Positions 56,536-64,000 of a stretch of DNA of 64,000 bases are shown here, one piece after another. How positions within the stretch are numbered: the stretch's first letter is position 1; the number at the start of each line of letters is the position of its first letter. The stretch spans positions 5,783,029 to 5,847,028 of the forward strand of contig OZ007518.1 in the NCBI GenBank assembly GCA_963931865.1, written 5' to 3'. The position numbers and the translations under genes are program-made. The notes beneath the pieces were generated by a model. That model saw only the letters and a list, made by a program, of their open reading frames with translations. It made no database searches and was not told the DNA's origin. Source of the DNA: Axinella damicornis. Taxonomy: Eukaryota > Porifera > Demospongiae > Axinellida > Axinellidae.

Positions 56536-57629
56536 GTCACTTCTGGGTGTGCAGGTATCAATTTACAAGTTTGATAAGCATAAACATATAGTTACTATCA
56601 ATTCTTGAATCCACTCTATGGATGTCAGTCACAAATGTTTACCAAAAAAGGCAAGGGTCACACTGCAAATGGTATATGAATGTCGGGACAAAGACAATCT
56701 GTACACTCTTGGGCGTTGTCTCTAAAGTCTGCACAGACAGATCTACTATACGTAGCTATATACTATCAGATAGCAATTGAGATTGAACCAGCTGTTGAGA
56801 TTGAACCCGTTGCAACAGCTGCTGAGATTCAACACACCTCTGAGAGGTAAGCTGGTAAGGTACTGGGGAAGAGGACTGCACACAATAGTAGCACAGCTAC
56901 TATCAGTTTGCACTTCAGATAAACATGTATGCATATGGGGAGTGTAAAATAGATACTGCAAAGACCAGGCATGGGTGTTCACATTCGTTAGCTGATCTTT
57001 AGTTCTAAGGGGGTGTCTGTCCATCTAGTGGAGTGAACCCCCATAATTATGCTGGATGTCTACTCTTTCATGAAGGAGAGGCTGTTGATGCACATTCCAC
57101 TGTTCCATTCATCAATCATTGCTGTACGACAAGCTTGTCTCAACCTTATGGGCCTCAGCAAACGTACCTACAGCGGTTTAGAACAGCTGCGTAAATGTGC
57201 TAATACAGTCTGTAAACTGCACAATGGGGATGGTTACAGCAGGTTTAGTTTTTAACATGGGCCCTCGTTGCTGCTAGAAAAAACTTCCAAAACTCTATTT
57301 TTGACTGCAGCTCATGAACACACAAAGTAGGTGGTACGTAGGTGGTGTCATGGATCTTAGTTCACAGTTTGAGTCCAACGAAATAGTTCTTAGTTCACCA
57401 AGGAAATACTAACACAACGATTTCACAATCAAGTGATCACAGGATGAAGATGGCATTCCTATGTACGCACCTTTACGTATGTGACCTGTATACTAACATG
57501 ACAGCCATATGGTATTGGTATTCACTATTCAGGTGAAATGGGTTATTCATGAATATAATTATAGCAGTGCTATACACTATTTGCTGGACCATTCTTCTAA
57601 CTACCACAATCACTTTATCATAGGTCGGT

Positions 57630-58326
57630 ATGGCTGAGCCCCTAAGCGCTGCTGAAGAGGCACTAAAGAAGATCTCGGCTCAGCTCGAATGTTCTATTTG
57701 CCACGATACCTGCACCGATGCCAAACTGCTGCCATGCTTTCACTCGTTCTGCAAAGAATGTCTCGAACGTCTAGTGGTCCAGGATCGCAGTGGACACATT
57801 CTAACTTGCCCAATCTGTCGCACAACCACCCCACTACCCCCCGCTGGGGTCTCGGGGCTGCAGACTGATTTTCACATGCAGCATTTGTTTGAGATTCGAG
57901 ATACGTTACACAAAATAAAGGAACCGCAAAAAATGCTTTGCGAAAAATGTGAAAGATTCAAAGCGGTAGGTTTTTGCCGTGATTGCAACAAGTTTGTTTG
58001 TGAGAAATGCACTGAAATGCATGAGACATGGGAGGAACTAGCAACCCATCAGATAGTGAGTATCAACACGATCGAAACAGAGGCAGCCAACCTTGTTCCT
58101 CCAACAAAGAAGGCCATGTATTGCTCAAATCACTCAGAAAATGTTCTGAAGATCTATTGCAAGACATGCATGTGGAGAAGTTATCTGCAATGATTGCACC
58201 ATACGTGTTCACCAGGGGCATAACTATGACCTTGTCACTGACGTCTTCCAACAATACAAGGAGGAGATAGTTTCAAGCCTGCAGCTTGACGCTGAAACAA
58301 GAGACAGCCTCCTTGCTGCCATGTAG
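57630..58326 (+). pseudogene. TRIM-type RING/B-box protein, frameshifted and truncated
   Basis: From ATG 57630 the frame encodes a C3HC4 RING finger (Cys 21, 24, 36, His 38, Cys 41, 44, 60, 63), a B-box 1 (Cys 104, 107, 116, 119, 124, 127, His 131, 140) and the start of B-box 2 (Cys 165, His 168, Cys 177, 180). This is the N-terminal order of TRIM E3 ubiquitin ligases. At about 58168 four extra bases (a TGCA/CATG doubling in ACATGCATGTGG) shift the frame and the first frame stops at 58191. In the new frame B-box 2 goes on (EVICNDCTIRVHQGHNYDL) and runs into FQQYKEEIVSSL, the expected coiled-coil start, then leaves the family and stops at 58324-58326. The last 40 or so bases are array sequence in inverse orientation, so coiled coil and any C-terminal domain are lost. 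Confidence 0.85.
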
Positions 58327-58346
58327 GGAGGCATAACTTGCAACTT
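58285..58346 (-). repeat. inverted piece of half-unit B at the TRIM end
   Basis: GACGCTGAAACAAGAGACAG followed by CCTCCTTGCTGCCATGTAGG is the reverse complement of the array sequence at 59206-59250 (and 14364, 30280, 43548). It supplies the last codons and stop of the TRIM frame. Confidence 0.88.
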
Positions 58347-59602
58347 GTTGCTCCGTCATGTGATCGATTCTGAGGCGTCTGATTCGTTGAGGGTCACATG
58401 AGTAGCAGTAAAAGAGAAGTAACATCTGTGGTCATGCATGGAGGCACGTAAAAATGTCACCTCCAGTTTCAGATCTCATGGCACCTTTATGATTTGCACT
58501 TCTAGTTTCAGATGTACGAGGATAGATGCTGCAGAGAGACGTTGAGCTAGCTACTATTCATCGGCACGCCAATCCCCTGGTGAACTCTAATTGGAGAGTA
58601 TTTCAGTCAGTGGATACGCCCACCATTCTGGTGAAGGAGGTTAGGGTTAACCTCCCCCCCCCCCCCCCCCCCCCCCCCCCCAAATCCGTGCCTGCAACTA
58701 TAAGTACACCCACCCTTGGTATAGTATTCCTTACCACTCACCATGCATAATTGTGATCCAGAAGGGATTGGCCACGTTGTATGGTGTAACCGGCAGACGT
58801 TCTGGCACACACCCTCTGCAGAAGAAGGATCGAGACGAGTTAGCCACTAGACATACACATACATGTACAAATAGTGCAGTATAGTGACTACAGTAGTGGT
58901 CGACTAGATTTAGGAGCCATTTCCCAGGCCAATATAGCTATAGTCTCCATACCACCAAATTTCTGTACTGCAACGGGAGGCTAGCTGGGATTGAGGCTGG
59001 GGGGAGGCTGGGATTGAGGCTGGGGGGGAGGCTGGGATTGAGGCTGGGGGGGAGGCTGGGATTGAGGCTGGGGGGGAGGCTGGGATTGCTCGAGGCTGGG
59101 GGAAGGCTGGGAATTCACAAGGTGTAGTATTTCACAAATGTCGCTGGAATGTGTAACTTTTGGACATGCCATCCATGATCACCAGTTCAGACATCACAAG
59201 TTATGCCTCCCTACATGGCAGCAAGGAAGCTGTCTCTTGTTTCAGCGTCAAAGAAAGCATGGTTAGAATACACTCGGTGAAGTGGTTATCTGTTGGAAGG
59301 CAGGATAGTTCTTCAGTGGTCGATAGATCCAATCAACTTGGATTACTCTCCCTCTTGGAAGCTGCTATTCTTGATCTCACTACAAGCTTTCAGTCTTAGG
59401 GTATGTGGTATGTATGTGCATCTTCGGAATGACCAATGAGAAATGCCCTTTCGCAAAATTTATAACCACAAACTGCAGGTCATGAAATACAAAGTACAAT
59501 ATTCATATCCTCAATCCTATGTCTTCCAAGATTGCTGCAAGCTCACTCGCCAGGATTCACCGCGGAATAATAGAGAAGCAAAAAGAGAAGTTTGCAACAC
59601 TT
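58346..59602. repeat. direct repeat nearly identical to 42739-43940
   Basis: This starts abruptly at GCTCCGTCATGTGATCG after the inverted piece. It differs from the other copy mainly by the C-run length (58652-58680), an added GCAT at 58745 and one extra GGCTGGGATTGAGGCTGGGG unit (58979-59115). Confidence 0.88.
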
Positions 59603-59790
59603 GCAACAGTACCATCCTAGGATGTGCAATCTAGTAGCTAAGTGATCACTCACAGCCAGTGGCGGACGTATTTGTTCACGTCATGTTGTCCAGTGATATC
59701 AGGTGCCTCATCACCAACTGCTAGGTCTGCTCTGCCACCCTAGAAACTGTCATCGACGATTTCATGAGCTATTGATTCCTGAATGTAGGA
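58742..59790 (-). pseudogene. FTSJ1: second, diverged FTSJ1-like copy (half-unit B, near unit 4)
   Basis: Exon e-like remnant at about 58745-58830 and exon b-like remnant at about 59650-59790 (GRADLAVGDEAPD, then DMT/DVN-type region). Stops and frame changes as in units 1 and 2. Confidence 0.55.
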
Positions 59791-59823
59791 GACAACAGCA
59801 CATGAAATCAGTGTGTGCATGTG

Positions 59824-59906
59824 TAGCCTTGTTCCCAGGCTCCTCCCCAGCTTTTTTTTTCACAGTATGCAACAAAAAGCTGGGGAGGAGCCTGGGAACG
59901 AGGCTA
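59824..59906. mobile_element. TAGCCTTG hairpin MITE at the TG tract (unit 4 side)
   Basis: Same insertion as 14978-15060 and 30845-30927. Confidence 0.85.
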
Positions 59907-59929
59907 TGTGTGTGCAGAAGTGTATGTGT

Positions 59930-60107
59930 TTTGTGTGTAGGGCTGTGCATGTGTGTGTGACGTATGAGTGTGTGTATGTTCATGTGTGTTGTGTGTGTGT
60001 GTGTGGGTGTGCGGGCATGCGTGTGTTTTGTATGCGGGGCATGTGTATGTGTGTGTGAAGTATGTGTGTGTGTGTGTATATGTGCATGTGAGTTGTGTGT
60101 GTGTGTT
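59930..60107. repeat. compound (TG)n microsatellite
   Basis: Homologue of the tracts at 15061 and 31530. Confidence 0.9.
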
Positions 60108-60404
60108 AGAAGGAACTATTCTTTGGGTGACCACGGAAACATGCATACAAACATAGACTAGGGCTTTACGTGTATATTATACTATATAGGCACGTTGTGC
60201 TTTGTACAGTGATCTCATCATGTGGTCATTATGTTGATGCAGGGGGGGAGTGCATGCTAAAGAAAAGACACGCCCTGATGTGCAAGGCATGAATATCAAC
60301 CTTGTTCCTGACTCCTCCCCAGCTGTTGCTGCACACTGTACAGAGAGCCAGGAGAGGAGCCGGGAAGACTGGTGTTGTACCGCTCCATGCATGGGTCATG
60401 TGAG

Positions 60405-60778
60405 TCCTGCTGTATGCCACTGATGCCACGTACTGGTACCCCCATCCACCAAACATCCACTCTACGTCCTGCTGTAGTGCCGCTGATGCCACATACCAGT
60501 ACCCCCATGCACCAAACATCCACTCTACGTCCTGCTGTATGCCGCTGATGCCACGTACTGGTACCCCCATCCACCAAACATCCACTCTACGCCCTGCTGT
60601 ATGCCACTGATGCCACGTACTGGTACCCCCATCCACCAAACATCCACTCTACGTCCTGCTGTAGTGCCGCTGATGCCACATACCAGTACCCCCATGCACC
60701 AAACATCCACTCTACGTCCTGCTGTATGCCGCTGATGCCACGTACTGGTACCCCCATCCACCAAACATCCACTCTACG
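60405..60778 (+). repeat. 62-bp minisatellite, 6 monomers (unit 4)
   Basis: A three-monomer block of about 186 bp occurs twice (60405-60590 and 60591-60776), distinguished by a TAGTGCCGC and CCATGCACC variant in the middle monomer. Confidence 0.95.
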
Positions 60779-61023
60779 CCATTCACAATATCTTCCGAGC
60801 TCTGCAAACCGATAAGACTGCATGACAACAGGGAGTAAGATGATAAGATGAAGAGTCGAATGCTGATGGCCCTTGTGGATGCATCAGAATGATACTGAAA
60901 GCACATTCCTGCCCAAGTTATGTGGGTTCCAGGATTGCTATACTGGAGGGGAGTATAACTGGTATTGGTTAGCTAGCCTGGTACATGTAGATGCGTGGTT
61001 ACATAGTATTCCTTATGACTCAC

Positions 61024-63182
61024 CATATTTGTGATCCAGGAGGGGATTTGCCATTGTAGAGGTGTAACCAGGTGGAGGTTTGAAGTTCTGGCACACAGTA
61101 AATGCCGACGGAGAAGAAGGATGGAGACGAGTTACCCACTAGACATACACGTACAGTACAGTGTAATGTGCAGTCTCACTACAGTGATTATAGTTGTAGT
61201 GGTTGACCATATTTCAGGAGTCAGCTGCATGTTTCTCAGGCCAATAGCTACAGTCTGCACAGCCCAAACTTTCCAGGCCCCATGCTGGGTCAAGCCCGGG
61301 AATGAGGCTGGCAGGGTATAATTAAGGCAGTATAGCAGGCAGAATGAAGTAGTTCACAATTGTCGTGATCGTCAACAGTTCAGGATCACAAGTTGCAAGT
61401 CACGCCTCTCAGTACGGCAACAAGGCAGTCGTCATTTTAGCATCACACAACGCATGGTTAGAGCGGGTACATTGTGTACCTATCAATTTCTCTCGCTCCA
61501 GAAGTTCTCTCACTCTTCCCTACGCCCCACCTCCAACTTCCAGAGTGAGAGAAATTTATTAGACTAACTCAATAATATTGCATGTACATGTATATAGCAC
61601 AAAACATTGGCCTTATCATCATAATTTCACACCTGCAAAAATGTACCCAATGTATATGATACATTCCAGACTTGCACCAACCTCGTTCCCAGTTGGTAGG
61701 AGAAACATTATCCTACAGCCTTGGAATGGGGTTGGACTTGCATGTGTATAGCACTAAACGTTTGCCATACCTATGCTGGAGTTTCGGTGGTTTATAGCAG
61801 GTGACCCTCCCAAAGAAGATCTTCATGCACCTGAGAGTAGAGCAGCTGCACGTCCTTGCCACAGATTCTGAAGATCTTGGCCAGATAGTTCCCACCTTAC
61901 ATGAGTTGTGACGTTCAGTGCCTGAGAGCAAAGAGGGCATATAATCAGGGGTGCGATGGGAATCGACAGTCTCGTTCCCCATCAGGAACAAAAGTACATA
62001 CACAGAAGGGAACGTTCAACCGGCTGTGACTCTTACCATGTAGAATCATAGTGGCACATGGGCAATCTGCCTAACGTGAAGTTCAGGACAGTGAGAGGAA
62101 TTTCTAAAGATATAAGATAGCAGGCAACTTACCCGCATCCATTCTGCAGGTACATTTGTTGCCTCGTTCCCAGGTGCTCCGAAGGGAGGCTGGGAAATTG
62201 TGGGAACGAGGCATTCGATTCACTAGCAGGTTTTACCGCCCAGAGCTCACCACATTCAGATTGGGCATCTTTGTTCCCTAAGGTCTCATTGATCTCCATA
62301 GCTACACACGTCCTCTCTAGCCTCGTACCGAGGTGTTTGCCGTCACTTGCAGTACGGCAAGCGACAAAAAGCTGGGTGGGGCCTGGGAACAAGGCTATGT
62401 CCTCTCTACCCTTGATGCCGTTACTGTAGATGTGACAACTTGGATTCTATTGGTGGATTCAAGTCACGTGATACTTTTGCAGTTTTGCATTCCGAATTTT
62501 TTGGACAACCAACCTGAAATCTACGGTACATAAGTGACAAGAACATTTGGGTAACAAATTAATGGCCTGTCATTCCAGGAGCTTATGAGCGCTGTGAAGC
62601 GGCGCAAAGGAGCGTCACACAACACCCATTCACCTACTTACTTACATGACATCACACACAGCTATACACATACACAGACCGCAAACGCAATCTGCGCCTG
62701 ATGGTTATGCTAGTTGGATGCTCCTTCTCGTTATGGGCTCCTGTCATTCTTCACCCCTAGAAAAGCTAGGAAACAAAGGGACTTTACACATCCTCAGTCC
62801 CATCCCCACATTGTTACACATCTGGAGGTTCACATTCCATGTCGATAGAGTACAGGTCCATGTACATGTAATGAGTTGTGATCACTCACAGCCAGCAGTA
62901 GCTGAGCCCGGAAATACTCATCCAGGTTGTGCAGTCCAGTGACGTCAGACACCCCATCACAAACCACTAGGTCTGCCTTTCCACCCTCAAAATGGCCAAT
63001 GAACTCACAAGCTGAATGTGAGAATAGTATATGAAGAGTGTTGGGGAGCCATCCTGCGTTGCATGGGACTGATCCCTAATAGTGTCATTTAACGTAAAAA
63101 TTGCTCACGTGTGATACGTATCATCGTGGATCTGAATCACCCCAGGGATGGGGGCCATTAGCTGCAAGTCCACTGCAACGAT
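61024..63182 (-). pseudogene. FTSJ1: FTSJ1-like pseudogene, unit 4
   Basis: Exon a (63109-63182) has four extra bases (GATACGTATC instead of GGTATC) that shift the frame at its 3' end. Exon b (62890-63011) is open but reads DGVSDVTG instead of DGAPDVTG. Exon c/d (61771-61921) keeps the shared 8-base loss and a further 6-base insertion (ATTCTG), then reads KIFFGRVTCYKP. Exon e (61024-61107) has lost its acceptor (CCAG changed to CCGT). It is inactive like the other units, by partly different lesions. Confidence 0.85.
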
Positions 63183-63233
63183 CTTCACTGGGGGTGGAAG
63201 AACAGATTTATTGTTTGAGGAAGCGTAGGTGCA

Positions 63234-63447
63234 TAGTTTGGTTCCCAGACCCTTCTGCGTTTCGTTTCCAGGGAGGGCGGGGCGGGCGGGCGGAAGGGAG
63301 ACGGAAGGGTCTGGTGAATAACACATCTGGAGGTTCACATTCCATGTCGATAGAGTACAGGTCCATGTACATGTAATGAGTTGTGATCACTCACAGCCAG
63401 CAGTAGCTGAGCCCGTCCCGCCCAAGAAGGGTCTGGGAACCAAACTA
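63234..63447. mobile_element. hairpin MITE carrying a 95-bp copy of neighbouring FTSJ1 sequence
   Basis: Ends are TAGTTTGGTTCCCAGACCC and GGGTCTGGGAACCAAACTA, flanked by TAGGTGCA on both sides (63226-63233 and 63448-63455). Unit 1 has the empty site at about 8327-8340. Positions 63321-63415 are identical to 62816-62910 of the same unit, which comprise intron plus the end of FTSJ1 exon b. The remaining interior is GC-rich. Confidence 0.85.
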
Positions 63448-63642
63448 TAGGTGCAGGTGTTATGGGTAATATAATAACATTGTGAACTTTGATCCGGTGC
63501 AATTTCGGTGTTCATGATGCAGCTAGTAATAGTGTGTTGTCGCAATAAAAGAAACAGTGCCAGAATACCAAAGCATTTAATAAGGTTACGGGCTCGTTGT
63601 GCGGTGGGCGTGGCCAGACAATTTGTTCAACCCCATTTCTCT

Positions 63643-63772
63643 ACGTAACGTTAGCGACAGTACATTAGCATCCGTATGCTATACAGTATTTATACAGACC
63701 CTAACCACACCCTAACCCATATAAAATAGTGTATAGCATATGGATGCTAACGTGCTGTCGCTAATGGAAAAT
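63643..63772. mobile_element. MITE with GTTAGCGACAGTACG ends (unit 4)
   Basis: Same site as 8537-8660. Flanks ATTTCTCT and ATTTCACT. The right end keeps GGAAAAT, lost in unit 1. Confidence 0.85.
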
Positions 63773-64000
63773 ATTTCACTTGCACGGAAAGTAAGCTAGT
63801 GAAATCAAACTTACTCGACACAAAGCAGGTCTTCACCAGAGGGCAATGAGGAAGTAAGTTCACTGTGAATTGTCTGCAATTGAATCTTATGAAGATCAGA
63901 AGTCTATAGCTATGCAACCAGGTTTATGTAGCTAGCTACCTACCATAAGGTAGGTTATTGCACTAATCTTATTCTAACAATTTGTTACAGTTTGGTCACA

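Larger units (their letters stand above)
55160..57629. other. intergenic region between PRKDC island and TRIM gene
   Basis: No upstream DNA-PKcs exon and no other gene is recognised. A plus-strand ORF at 57049-57255 (68 codons) has no family I know. The region holds two mobile elements listed separately. The TRIM start is preceded by TTTATCATAG|GTCGGT, which could be a splice acceptor for a 5' UTR exon. Confidence 0.5.

Noticed and set aside
57049..57255. 68-codon plus-strand ORF upstream of TRIM
   Set aside because: No recognisable family, no supporting splice or promoter signals, and length within chance expectation.

Overview
The window is eukaryotic and looks metazoan, most likely a sponge (demosponge). 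The evidence is a spliced gene with small exons and GT-AG introns, decayed copies of animal protein families (FTSJ1 tRNA methyltransferase, RecQ-like helicase, TRIM RING/B-box, neuralized-type repeat), dense AGCTAGCT-rich intergenic DNA, and many microsatellites and short hairpin transposons. The species assignment is inference.

Most of the window is a segmental-duplication array. A composite unit (half-unit A: 62-bp minisatellite plus a decayed FTSJ1 copy; then a middle block; then half-unit B with a second, more diverged FTSJ1 copy and a TG-rich tract) recurs in the same orientation at about 4.6-15.4 kb (unit 1), 15.4-31.7 kb (unit 2), 31.7-43.9 kb (unit 3) and 58.3-64.0 kb (part B plus the start of unit 4). 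A fragment, unit 0, lies at about 3.06-4.2 kb. Every FTSJ1 copy is on the minus strand and carries frame or splice-site lesions. The minisatellite varies from 2 to 17 monomers per copy. Comparing units gives filled and empty sites for several mobile elements, most notably a hairpin MITE family (TAGCCTCG...CGAGGCTA) that makes 9-bp target duplications.

Region by region: 0-3 kb holds an inverted repeat, a decayed neuralized-type (NHR) exon and a decayed RecQ-like helicase. 3-44 kb is the array. Unit 2 carries a 945-codon open reverse-transcriptase frame of a 5'-truncated non-LTR retrotransposon with a poly(A) tail. 44.4-55.2 kb is a unique island holding at least 16 minus-strand exons of the FAT region of a DNA-PKcs (PRKDC) homologue. 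The catalytic kinase exons expected downstream are not found before the array resumes. 55.2-57.6 kb is intergenic with transposon pieces. 57.63-58.33 kb is a frameshifted TRIM-type gene that ends inside an inverted piece of the array. 58.3-64 kb is array again, nearly identical to unit 3 where it starts.

The only candidates for real protein-coding sequence are the DNA-PKcs homologue (partial), the retrotransposon ORF and possibly the TRIM gene. No functional pathway is encoded here as a unit. The interest lies in genome dynamics: two-level duplication of an FTSJ1-derived segment, birth of a minisatellite from single-copy sequence, MITE insertions datable by unit comparison, and one hairpin element that appears to have picked up a neighbouring 95-bp host fragment.
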